Shown in pieces: positions 56,719 to 64,000 of a stretch of DNA of 64,000 bases (the first letter of the stretch is position 1; the number at the start of each line of letters is the position of its first letter). The translations under genes were made by a program, and so were the position numbers. This stretch comes from Limosilactobacillus reuteri (GTDB lineage: Bacteria; Bacillota; Bacilli; Lactobacillales; Lactobacillaceae), in contig NZ_CP059275.1 in assembly GCF_013694365.1 (NCBI RefSeq), positions 682,001-746,000 on the forward strand. Direction: 5' to 3'. The notes below the pieces were generated by a model. That model had not been told where the DNA came from and made no database searches. It saw only the letters and a program-made list of their open reading frames with translations.

Positions 56719-57309
56719 ATGGGAAAGCAAAACTTAACCCTTGTCTTAGGCGGTGCCAAGAGCGGTAAGTCAGAATTTGCTGAAAGTTTATATTCGCGCC
56801 AAGAAAAGGTTTGCTATATCGCAACTGGTGTAGTAAAAAATCCGGACGGTGAAATGCAATTACGAATAAAACGCCATCAAGAGCGCCGATCAGCTAATTG
56901 GACAACGCGAGAACAATATAGAGATATTGCAGAAGCGATTGAAGATAATCCTTTAGATGGCTACTTACTTGATGATGCGATAATGCTAGTTACAAACTTG
57001 TTTTATGATTTTGTGCTAACTAAAACAACGCCAGAAAGAATAGATGCTTATTTAGAGCAAACATCTTCGACAGAAATAGCAAAAATTCGACAAATGATTC
57101 TTGATGAGTGGACAAAAATTTTAATAGCGCAAAAGCAGAATAGTCAATCAATGGTAATAGTTAGCGATGAAGTTGGCTTAGGAGTAGTACCAGCAACCAA
57201 GCAAACACGGATTTTACGCGATTTGTATGGTGAGGTTAACCAGCTAATTGCCAAGAAAGCAGATGACGTCTATTTTGTCATTAGCGGATTAGTCCAGAAA
57301 ATTAAGTAG
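56719..57309 (+). CDS. cobU: Adenosylcobinamide kinase/guanylyltransferase CobU
   Basis: CobU phosphorylates adenosylcobinamide and adds GMP. The 196-residue protein has the P-loop GGAKSGKS at residues 11-18, then YIATG, RIKRHQERR with the guanylylated His, and VSDEVGLGVVP. It is complete and in a cob context. Confidence 0.95.
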   Translation: MGKQNLTLVLGGAKSGKSEFAESLYSRQEKVCYIATGVVKNPDGEMQLRIKRHQERRSANWTTREQYRDIAEAIEDNPLDGYLLDDAIMLVTNLFYDFVLTKTTPERIDAYLEQTSSTEIAKIRQMILDEWTKILIAQKQNSQSMVIVSDEVGLGVVPATKQTRILRDLYGEVNQLIAKKADDVYFVISGLVQKIK

Positions 57310-58605
57310 TTGAGTAAATTAAATACAACAAGATCAAAGGCAGCTTTTAAGGAAGCACAAAAGTATATGCCAGGCGGGGTTAATAGTCCTGTACGAGCAT
57401 TTAAAAATGTTGGTGGCGATCCGCTTTTTATTGACCATGGTAAAGACGAATATATTTACGATATTGATGGAAATAAATATATTGATTATGTTTTATCATG
57501 GGGTCCGCTAATTTTAGGACATGCAGACGATCAAGTAGTAGCTGAGCTTGATAAGGCAGTTGCAAAAGGCACGAGCTATGGTGCGCCTACATTACAGGAA
57601 ACTGAATTAGCAAAAATTGTTAATAAGATTATGCCATCAATAGAAATGATTCGGATGGTATCTTCAGGAACGGAAGCGACAATGAGTGCTATTCGGTTAG
57701 CCCGTGGGTACACTCGCCGCGAGAAGATTGTAAAGTTTGTGGGTAATTATCATGGACACAGTGATTCGCTATTAGTTGACGCAGGGTCAGGTTTAGCAAC
57801 ATTTGGCATTAATACTTCGCCTGGTGTACCTGATGACCTTGCTTACGATACCTTAACAGTTGCCTACAATGATGTGGACGGTGTTAAGAAATTATTTGCA
57901 GATCATGGGGATGAAATTGCTTGTGCGATTGTTGAACCAGTAGCGGGAAATATGGGTGTTATTCCTGGTACTCAAGACTTCTTGCAAACTCTTCGTGATG
58001 TTACCAAAGAGCACGGGTCCCTTCTTATTTTTGATGAAGTAATGTCTGGCTTCCGAGCAGCATATCATGGTGTACAAAGTTTAGTTAATATTACCCCTGA
58101 TTTAACAACACTAGGCAAAGTTATTGGTGGAGGACTTCCAGTGGGTGCGTTTGGTGGTCGTCGTGAAATTATGGAGCAAATTACCCCTGCTGGTAGTATT
58201 TATCACGCTGGAACCCTTTCTGGAAATCCATTAGCAATGACAGGCGGAATCAGTACGCTTAAGCAATTAACCCCTGAAGATTATGTTGAGATGGATAAAA
58301 AAGTTACAGCATTAACTGATGGGATTAAGCAAGCTGCAGATAAGTATGGTGTACCAATGACTGTTCATCATGTTGGAACAATGTGGAGCTACTTCTACAA
58401 CAGTGATTCAATTAATAATTTTGATGATGTTAAAGCTTGTGATCAGAAGTTATTTGAAAAGTGCTTCTGGGAATTGTTAGCTCATGGTGTATATGTGGCA
58501 CCTTCACAATTTGAAATAAACTTTATTTCTACTAAGCACACTGATGAGGACATTGAAAAGACAATTGCAGCATTTGATGCAGCATTTAATGCGGCAACCA
58601 AGTAA
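57310..58605 (+). CDS. hemL: Glutamate-1-semialdehyde 2,1-aminomutase HemL
   Basis: HemL turns glutamate-1-semialdehyde into 5-aminolevulinate. The 431-residue PLP enzyme starts with TTG. It has [15 protein letters not shown] at the N-terminus, [25 protein letters not shown] and [17 protein letters not shown] with the PLP Lys270. It is the second step of the C5 pathway, after HemA. Confidence 0.96.
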   Translation: MSKLNTTRSKAAFKEAQKYMPGGVNSPVRAFKNVGGDPLFIDHGKDEYIYDIDGNKYIDYVLSWGPLILGHADDQVVAELDKAVAKGTSYGAPTLQETELAKIVNKIMPSIEMIRMVSSGTEATMSAIRLARGYTRREKIVKFVGNYHGHSDSLLVDAGSGLATFGINTSPGVPDDLAYDTLTVAYNDVDGVKKLFADHGDEIACAIVEPVAGNMGVIPGTQDFLQTLRDVTKEHGSLLIFDEVMSGFRAAYHGVQSLVNITPDLTTLGKVIGGGLPVGAFGGRREIMEQITPAGSIYHAGTLSGNPLAMTGGISTLKQLTPEDYVEMDKKVTALTDGIKQAADKYGVPMTVHHVGTMWSYFYNSDSINNFDDVKACDQKLFEKCFWELLAHGVYVAPSQFEINFISTKHTDEDIEKTIAAFDAAFNAATK

Positions 58606-59577
58606 ATGTTGCAATTTGATCGTCATCGTCGTTTACGTACTAGCGCTGCAATGCGAGATTTGGTAAGAGAAACTCATTTAAATAAAGATGATTTAATTAT
58701 GCCGGTTTTCGTGGACGCAACAATCAACGGCAAAGAAGAAATTCCGTCAATGCCGGGAATTTACCGGTATAGTCTTGATACCATTTTGGATGAAATCAAG
58801 GAAATCGTGGACCTTGGTATTAAATCAATTATTATTTTTGGTGTTCCAGAGAAAAAAGACGAGGTTGGAACCGGCGCTTGGGAAGAGAATGGTATTGTCC
58901 AACAAGCGATTCGGTTAATCAAGAAAAACTATCCTGAATTAATCGTAATTGCAGATACCTGCTTATGTGAATACACCAGTACCGGTCACTGCGGAATTCT
59001 TAAAGACGGAATAGTCTTAAACGATGAATCCTTAGAATATCTTACTAAAACAGCAGTTAGCCAAGTGGCAGCCGGTGCGGATATTATTGCGCCATCAAAT
59101 GCAATGGACGGTTATGTCGCTGCTATTCGTCAAGGATTAGATGAAGCAGGATTCAAGAACACACCAATTATGTCCTATGCGGTTAAGTTTGCTTCTTCAT
59201 TCTACGGTCCATTCCGTGACGCAGCAGATGGTTCACCTAAAGAAGGACCTAAAGATCGAAAAACATACCAAATGGATCCAGCTAATCGCCTAGAAGCATT
59301 GCGTGAAGTAGCTAGTGATGAAAAGGAAGGTGCTGATTTTGTGATGGTTAAACCAGCAATGGCCTTCTTAGATATTATGCGTGAAGTTCGTAACCATACT
59401 TTATTACCACTAGTTGCATATAATGTTTCTGGTGAATATGCAATGGTTAAGGCAGCTACAGCTAATGGCTGGATTAATGAGGACCAAATAGTTTATGAAA
59501 GTTTGGTTGGAATGAAACGAGCTGGGGCAGACTTAATTATTACTTACTTTGCCAAGGACGTTGCTAAAAAACTTTAA
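58606..59577 (+). CDS. hemB: Delta-aminolevulinic acid dehydratase (porphobilinogen synthase) HemB
   Basis: HemB condenses two 5-aminolevulinate molecules. The 323-residue protein has the zinc-type metal site [16 protein letters not shown] with three Cys, and the two Schiff-base lysine regions [17 protein letters not shown] and [11 protein letters not shown]. In native order it most likely follows hemC, whose end carries AAGGAG five bases before this ATG when joined directly. Confidence 0.96.
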   Translation: MLQFDRHRRLRTSAAMRDLVRETHLNKDDLIMPVFVDATINGKEEIPSMPGIYRYSLDTILDEIKEIVDLGIKSIIIFGVPEKKDEVGTGAWEENGIVQQAIRLIKKNYPELIVIADTCLCEYTSTGHCGILKDGIVLNDESLEYLTKTAVSQVAAGADIIAPSNAMDGYVAAIRQGLDEAGFKNTPIMSYAVKFASSFYGPFRDAADGSPKEGPKDRKTYQMDPANRLEALREVASDEKEGADFVMVKPAMAFLDIMREVRNHTLLPLVAYNVSGEYAMVKAATANGWINEDQIVYESLVGMKRAGADLIITYFAKDVAKKL

Positions 59578-60495
59578 ATGACAGATAAAGTAATTGTTGG
59601 TAGTCGGAAAAGTAAGCTGGCAATGGCGCAAACCAAGCTAGTGATTGCATCGCTTAAGGAACTTTTTCCGACAACACAATTTGAAATTAAGAATGTTATT
59701 ACTGAGGGCGATCGTAATCAGCAAGCAAGCCTAGCTAAAATTGGCGGTAAGGGTGTTTTTGTAAAAGAGATTGAAGAAGAGTTAAAAAATTGTACCATTG
59801 ATTTTGCTGTTCATAGTCTTAAGGATGTAATGCCGGTACTGCCTGATGAATTAACACTTGGCGCCTTCCCTAAACGAGTATCGCCGTTTGATTGTTTGGT
59901 GAGCCGTCAAGAATTCACCAGTCTTGATGCTCTTCCACACGGTGCCCGAATTGGTACTAATAGTTTGCGCCGTCAGGGTCAGTTATTGAATGTTCGACCG
60001 GATTTAAAAATTATACCGATTAGGGGTAATATAGACACTAGGCTAAAGAAAATAGACACAGAAAATCTTGCCGGAGTTGTCTTAGCTGAGGCAGGGCTAG
60101 ACCGCTTGAGTATTGACTTAAGCAGCTATCATCAGCTATCACTAAAAGATATTATTGTTCCAGCTGTTGGGCAGGGATGTTTAGCAATTGAATGTAGGAA
60201 GGCGGATGAAAGAGTACGCAAAATGCTTGATCAGATTAATGATCCGCAATCGGCAAAGTGTATTCATATCGAACGAGAATTCATGCGTGAGTTAGGAGGA
60301 AGCTGTAATTTCCCAATTGGTGGGCATGCTTACTTACAGGACCAGCAGATTGTTTTTGACGGGTTAATAGCATCCCCTAATGGTGAACACTTAATTAAAG
60401 AAGTAGCAGTTCCTGCCAATAAGCCTGGAGTCGGCAAGGTGGTTGCTGATCAGTTATTGGCTAAGGATAATTTTGGAATTATTGAAGGAGATTAG
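59578..60495 (+). CDS. hemC: Hydroxymethylbilane synthase (porphobilinogen deaminase) HemC
   Basis: HemC links four porphobilinogens. The 305-residue protein has VGSRKSKLAMAQT at the start, KDVMPVLPD, RIGTNSLRRQGQL and LGGSCNFPIGG with Cys243, the dipyrromethane cofactor site. Its first 11 bases ATGACAGATAA are identical to the last 11 bases of hemA at 61751-61761, so natively it overlaps and follows hemA. Confidence 0.96.
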   Translation: MTDKVIVGSRKSKLAMAQTKLVIASLKELFPTTQFEIKNVITEGDRNQQASLAKIGGKGVFVKEIEEELKNCTIDFAVHSLKDVMPVLPDELTLGAFPKRVSPFDCLVSRQEFTSLDALPHGARIGTNSLRRQGQLLNVRPDLKIIPIRGNIDTRLKKIDTENLAGVVLAEAGLDRLSIDLSSYHQLSLKDIIVPAVGQGCLAIECRKADERVRKMLDQINDPQSAKCIHIEREFMRELGGSCNFPIGGHAYLQDQQIVFDGLIASPNGEHLIKEVAVPANKPGVGKVVADQLLAKDNFGIIEGD

Positions 60496-61761
60496 ATGTA
60501 TTTGATGTGTGTGAGTTTGAATTATCATCAATTACCAATTGAATTACGAGAGAAATTTTCTTTTTCAGCTGACGAGATTCCCAAAGCTAATAGGTTGCTT
60601 AATGCGGAAAAGAGTATTTTAGAAAACTTGTTGATTTCAACCTGTAATCGGACTGAAATTTATGCGGTAGTGGACCAGGTTCATACGGGTCGCTATTACA
60701 TTAAACGTTTTTTGGCGGAGTTGTTCCATTATACGGTAGAAGAATTTAATCAGTATGTTTCAATTACCACCAAGGATGATGCTGCAAGTCATCTTTTCCG
60801 AGTAATTGTGGGGCTGGATTCTTTAATTAAAGGTGAGCCGCAGATCCTGGGACAGATGAAAAATGCATTTCAAGTTGCAACAGATCAAGGAACAACCGGA
60901 GTAATATTGAATCATCTGTTTCGGCAGGCAATTACATTCTCTAAAAGAATGCATACAGAGTATCGGGTAAGTGAACTGGCTCAGTCTTCTAGTCAAGCAG
61001 GATTACATCAAATTAAAAGCGATTTTGGTTCATTAGAAGGTAAGAGTTTGGCGGTAATTGGGTTAGGACATATTGGTAAACATACTGCTTATAATGCTAG
61101 TAACATGGGCTTTAGTAAAGTTTTACTATTGAACCGCACAGACCAGAAAGCTAAACAGATTGCTAACGAGTTGCAAGGGGTAGTGGAAGCACGACCATTT
61201 AGCCGGTTAGATTCAGTGATGGCAGAGGTTGATGCTGCTGTTTTTGCTGCTTCAGTAAAAGAGCCACTATATCGGGTAACCGATGATCGTCAGCAAGTGA
61301 TTGTTGATTTGGGTGTTCCACGAAATGTCGCCTATGATAGTGAATCCGTCAATTACTATGATATCGATAATTTGCACTCAATATTAGAAACGAATGACAC
61401 CAAGAAAAATCAAATGTTAAATCAAATTGCTAAAGAAATTCCCCTTGAAGTTAACAACTTTTATGTTTGGGAAAAGCAATTGCATATTGTTCCTGTAATT
61501 AGAGGGCTTCGTGAGCATTCATTAAAAATTGAAGGAGAAGCATATGATAGTCTTCTACGTAAATTACCAGAATTAAATGCCCATGAACGTAAAGTAATTA
61601 GTAAGCATATGAAGAGTATCATTAACCAGATGATTAAGGGACCAATCAAAGAGATCAAAGAGTTATCAGTAACGCCAGGAGCGACATCGGATATTGACTT
61701 TTTCTGTAAAATCTTTGGGATGGACAATTTAAAGGTGGAGAATCAAGAAAATGACAGATAA
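60496..61761 (+). CDS. hemA: Glutamyl-tRNA reductase HemA
   Basis: HemA reduces glutamyl-tRNA(Glu) to glutamate-1-semialdehyde, the first step of the C5 pathway. The 421-residue protein has the catalytic Cys50 in LLISTCNRTEIYAV, GEPQILGQMKNAF, the Rossmann segment VIGLGHIGKHTA and a C-terminal dimerisation helix. The ribosome site AAAGGTGGAG and ATG of hemC are contained in its 3' end. Confidence 0.96.
   Translation: MYLMCVSLNYHQLPIELREKFSFSADEIPKANRLLNAEKSILENLLISTCNRTEIYAVVDQVHTGRYYIKRFLAELFHYTVEEFNQYVSITTKDDAASHLFRVIVGLDSLIKGEPQILGQMKNAFQVATDQGTTGVILNHLFRQAITFSKRMHTEYRVSELAQSSSQAGLHQIKSDFGSLEGKSLAVIGLGHIGKHTAYNASNMGFSKVLLLNRTDQKAKQIANELQGVVEARPFSRLDSVMAEVDAAVFAASVKEPLYRVTDDRQQVIVDLGVPRNVAYDSESVNYYDIDNLHSILETNDTKKNQMLNQIAKEIPLEVNNFYVWEKQLHIVPVIRGLREHSLKIEGEAYDSLLRKLPELNAHERKVISKHMKSIINQMIKGPIKEIKELSVTPGATSDIDFFCKIFGMDNLKVENQENDR
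61731..61761 (+). promoter_or_regulatory. hemC ribosome site and start contained in the end of hemA
   Basis: AAAGGTGGAG (61731-61740) stands ten bases before an ATG at 61751, and ATGACAGATAA (61751-61761) equals the first 11 bases of hemC. This is the native hemC translation start. The hemC gene is placed upstream in this sequence, so gene order here is the reverse of transcription. Confidence 0.8.
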
Positions 61762-62223
61762 ATGATGGAAGCACCATATCCGATTATTTTAAATTTGGCA
61801 AAAAAAAACGTAGCAGTAATTGGTGGCGGAAAAGTTGCCCATCGTAAAATTAAGAAATTGCTCTTGGCTGGTGTAGTACCGACAGTTATTAGTCCTGAGT
61901 TAGTTGCGAATATTGATCAAGCTAAGATTAACTGGATTCAGGATATTTATCGGCGGAAATATGTCGAAGAGATGGATATTATTATCGCATGTACAAATGA
62001 CGCGCAGGTTAACGACCGTGTCAAAGCGGAGGCAACACATTTTCAATTAGTAAATAATACTAGTGATAAAACTAATTCTGATTTTTATAATTTAGCAACA
62101 CTTAGCTCAGATGATATGTTTATCAGTATTTCGACAATGGGAAAATCACCCAGTGTTGCTAAAAAAATGAAAAATGAGATTAAAGAATGGGTTAGTAAGA
62201 GATTTCATAAGGAGTTTGAATAA
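61762..62223 (+). CDS. Precorrin-2 dehydrogenase / sirohydrochlorin ferrochelatase-like protein
   Basis: This 153-residue protein has an N-terminal NAD-binding Rossmann fold (NVAVIGGGKVAHRKIKKLL) and the SirC/Met8/CysG-N segment DFYNLATLSSDDMFISISTMGKSPSVAKKMK. It oxidises precorrin-2 to sirohydrochlorin, a step on the anaerobic cobalamin route. The name sirA has been used for the equivalent gene in L. reuteri. The start has two Met codons (61762 and 61765). Its end has AAGGAG, a ribosome site for hemA in native order or for cbiP as written. Confidence 0.88.
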   Translation: MMEAPYPIILNLAKKNVAVIGGGKVAHRKIKKLLLAGVVPTVISPELVANIDQAKINWIQDIYRRKYVEEMDIIIACTNDAQVNDRVKAEATHFQLVNNTSDKTNSDFYNLATLSSDDMFISISTMGKSPSVAKKMKNEIKEWVSKRFHKEFE

Positions 62224-63735
62224 ATGTCAGCACAGTCCATAATGTTTCAGGGAACAGCATCAGATGCCGGAAAAAGTTGGTTAGTTGCAGCTGTTTGTCG
62301 AATATTATCTAATCAAGGAAAAAAAGTTGTTCCATTTAAATCACAGAACATGGCGTTGAATTCATTTATTACTGATATTGGTGATGAAATGGGACGAGCA
62401 CAAGTCTATCAAGCGGAAGCAGCACGGGTAAAACCAGATGTGCGGATGAACCCAATACTGCTTAAGCCATCAACCGATAAAGATTCGCAAGTAATTGTAA
62501 TGGGCAAAGTACTTGCTGACATGGATGCTGCAAGCTACTACAAGTTTAAGCCGCAATTAATTCCCCAGATAATGGAAGCATATGAAGGACTTGCAAGTGA
62601 AAATGATGCGGTAATTTTAGAAGGAGCCGGCAGTCCTGCTGAAATTAATTTAAACGATAATGATATCGTTAATATGGGGATGGCCCGAATGGTTGATGCC
62701 CCTGTAATTCTTGTTGCCGACATTGACAAAGGCGGCGTATTTGCTTCTATTTACGGAACCATTAAATTAATGCCGCTAGAAGATCAGCGACGGATTAAAG
62801 GGATTATTATTAATAAGTTCCGGGGCGATAAAAGTTTACTTGAACCGGGGAACAAGATGATTGAAAAATTAACGGGAGTACCTGTTATTGGTGTCTTACC
62901 GATGAGTGACATCGATATTGATGAGGAAGATAGTGTTTCATTAACTCGGAAGTCGCGTCAAAAAGAAGCGGGGAAAGCATTGGACGTTGCTGTGATTGAT
63001 CTTGATAAAATTTCTAATTTTACCGATGTTCATAGTCTTGAAATCCAACCGGACGTATCTGTTCGTTACGTTGTAAAAGCAGACGAATTAGGTACGCCAG
63101 ACCTTCTAATTCTCCCTGGAAGCAAGAATACAAATGAGGACCTTGCTGCTCTTAAAAAGAATGGGCTATATGAAGAAATTTTACGAGCACACCAAGATGG
63201 TAGTAAGGTGGTTGGTATTTGTGGCGGTTATCAAATCCTTGGTCGAAAACTTTATGATCCCGAAGCAATTGAATCACCAATTAAGGAACAAGCAGGTTTG
63301 GGGCTGCTTGACACGGAAACAACCTTTAACGAGCAAAAGACAACAACACAGGCCGTTGCCAAAAGAAAGAATTATACATTAAAGGGTTACGAAATTCATA
63401 TGGGGACTACTAAATTAGGCCTAAATGCAACGCCTTTCTCTGTTATTTATACGACTAACGGTCAATCAGAGTCGCGGGAAGACGGGGCGGTTAGTAGCGA
63501 TGGAACCGTAATGGGGACTTATCTTCATGGAATTTTCGATAATCCTTATTGGACGCGCCATTTTTTGAATAAGATTAGGACAAGTAAGGGTTTAGCGCCA
63601 CTTGTTAACACTAATGTTTCGATTAGCGATTATAAAGATCAGCAATATGAGAAACTTGCTCAATTATTTGAACAAAATGTTGATATGGAAAAGTTTGAAC
63701 AGATTTTGCATGATTCAACAAAAAGTAAAGGGTGA
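62224..63735 (+). CDS. cbiP: Cobyric acid synthase CbiP/CobQ
   Basis: CbiP amidates four corrin side chains. The 503-residue protein has the dethiobiotin synthetase-like N-terminal domain (FQGTASDAGKSWLVAAVCRI) and a C-terminal glutamine amidotransferase domain with the catalytic Cys in VGICGGYQILG and the His in GTYLHGIFDN. It is complete. Its end AAAGGGTGA would overlap the next native start by one base. Confidence 0.96.
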   Translation: MSAQSIMFQGTASDAGKSWLVAAVCRILSNQGKKVVPFKSQNMALNSFITDIGDEMGRAQVYQAEAARVKPDVRMNPILLKPSTDKDSQVIVMGKVLADMDAASYYKFKPQLIPQIMEAYEGLASENDAVILEGAGSPAEINLNDNDIVNMGMARMVDAPVILVADIDKGGVFASIYGTIKLMPLEDQRRIKGIIINKFRGDKSLLEPGNKMIEKLTGVPVIGVLPMSDIDIDEEDSVSLTRKSRQKEAGKALDVAVIDLDKISNFTDVHSLEIQPDVSVRYVVKADELGTPDLLILPGSKNTNEDLAALKKNGLYEEILRAHQDGSKVVGICGGYQILGRKLYDPEAIESPIKEQAGLGLLDTETTFNEQKTTTQAVAKRKNYTLKGYEIHMGTTKLGLNATPFSVIYTTNGQSESREDGAVSSDGTVMGTYLHGIFDNPYWTRHFLNKIRTSKGLAPLVNTNVSISDYKDQQYEKLAQLFEQNVDMEKFEQILHDSTKSKG

Positions 63736-64000
63736 ATGATTGAATTAAAACACCTTAGCTACAGTTATGACGATAGGGTAAAAATTCTCGATGATATTTC
63801 ATTAAAGATTGGTGCAGATAATCATAAAGTAATTGGCTTTATGGGTCACAATGGTGCGGGTAAATCAACCCTTTTTCTTAATTTAGTTGGTGAACTAAAG
63901 CCGACTAGCGGAGAAATATTAATTGATGGAGAACCTGTAGAATATTCCAAAAAAGGACTACGTAAACTGCGGCGGAAAATAGGAATTGTTTTTCAAAATT
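63736..64000 (+). CDS. cbiO: Cobalt ECF transporter ATPase CbiO, N-terminal part
   Basis: 88 codons are visible before the window ends. They encode an ABC ATPase: MIELKHLSYSYDD, Walker A GHNGAGKST at residues 37-45, TSGEILIDGEPVEY, and the Q-loop start IGIVFQN. The energy-coupling CbiO ATPase is expected next to cbiP in the L. reuteri cobalamin operon and energises CbiMNQ cobalt uptake. The signature and Walker B lie outside the window. Confidence 0.9.
   Translation, partial: MIELKHLSYSYDDRVKILDDISLKIGADNHKVIGFMGHNGAGKSTLFLNLVGELKPTSGEILIDGEPVEYSKKGLRKLRRKIGIVFQN

Overview
The window looks like chromosome sequence from a lactobacillus, most likely Limosilactobacillus (Lactobacillus) reuteri. 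It has low to moderate G+C, Firmicutes-type housekeeping blocks (rplU-prp-rpmA, nusB-folD-xseAB-ispA-tlyA-argR-recN, gmk-rpoZ-coaBC-priA-fmt-rsmB-stp-pknB-rsgA-rpe-thiN, fakA-recG-plsX-acpP-rnc-smc-ftsY-ylxM-ffh, rpsP-khpA-rimM-trmD), and an anaerobic cobalamin cluster carrying C5-pathway haem genes (cbi-cob-hem), which among lactobacilli is characteristic of L. reuteri. The species name is inferred from gene content and was not tested by a search.

The sequence is not a natural contiguous stretch. Every gene lies on the + strand and almost every stop codon is followed directly by the next start codon, so intergenic DNA (promoters, terminators, most Shine-Dalgarno sites) is missing. Where neighbouring genes natively overlap, the shared bases appear twice (7111-7132, 14703-14718, 21109-21116, 25911-25932, 30805-30812). 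In the cob-hem region each gene reads forward, but the gene order is the reverse of the order in which the operon would be transcribed: the last 11 bases of hemA are the first 11 bases of hemC, yet hemC precedes hemA here. The simplest reading is that annotated features were each oriented to their sense strand and joined in chromosome order. Strands below are as read in the window, and native strand and spacing cannot be assumed.

Layout. 1-8792: rhodanese fragment, DUF3042 protein, miaA, glnA, gltX, an aminotransferase, msrA, a DUF59 Fe-S assembly protein and a block of poorly characterised genes. 8793-8866: tRNA-Arg(UCU). 8867-13849: TetR regulator, L21 leader with rplU-prp-rpmA, yggS, an M24 peptidase, a 2H-type protein, an Asp23-family gene and nusB. 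13850-22537: folate, DNA repair, isoprenoid, arginine regulation, GMP and CoA genes. 22538-32113: priA, fmt, rsmB, the Stp/PknB signalling pair, rsgA, rpe, thiN. 32114-46312: ribosome, phospholipid, RNase III, SMC and SRP genes. 46313-50754: trmD, a permease, rplS, a second L21-leader-like RNA, MazG-like and exonuclease genes, and small ORFs. 50755-53343: a type II Cas9 truncated at the start of its HNH domain. 53344-53601: a gene-free remnant with IS200/IS605-like end hairpins. 53602-64000: cobT, hemD, cobC, cobS, cobU, hemL, hemB, hemC, hemA, a precorrin-2 dehydrogenase, cbiP and the start of cbiO.

The last block turns glutamyl-tRNA (made by GltX) into uroporphyrinogen III through HemA, HemL, HemB, HemC and HemD, then precorrin-2 into the corrin ring (CbiP amidations, cobalt import through CbiO). 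CobU, CobS, CobC and CobT finish the nucleotide loop of cobalamin.

No gene-free stretch exceeds 300 bases; the longest is 53344-53601.
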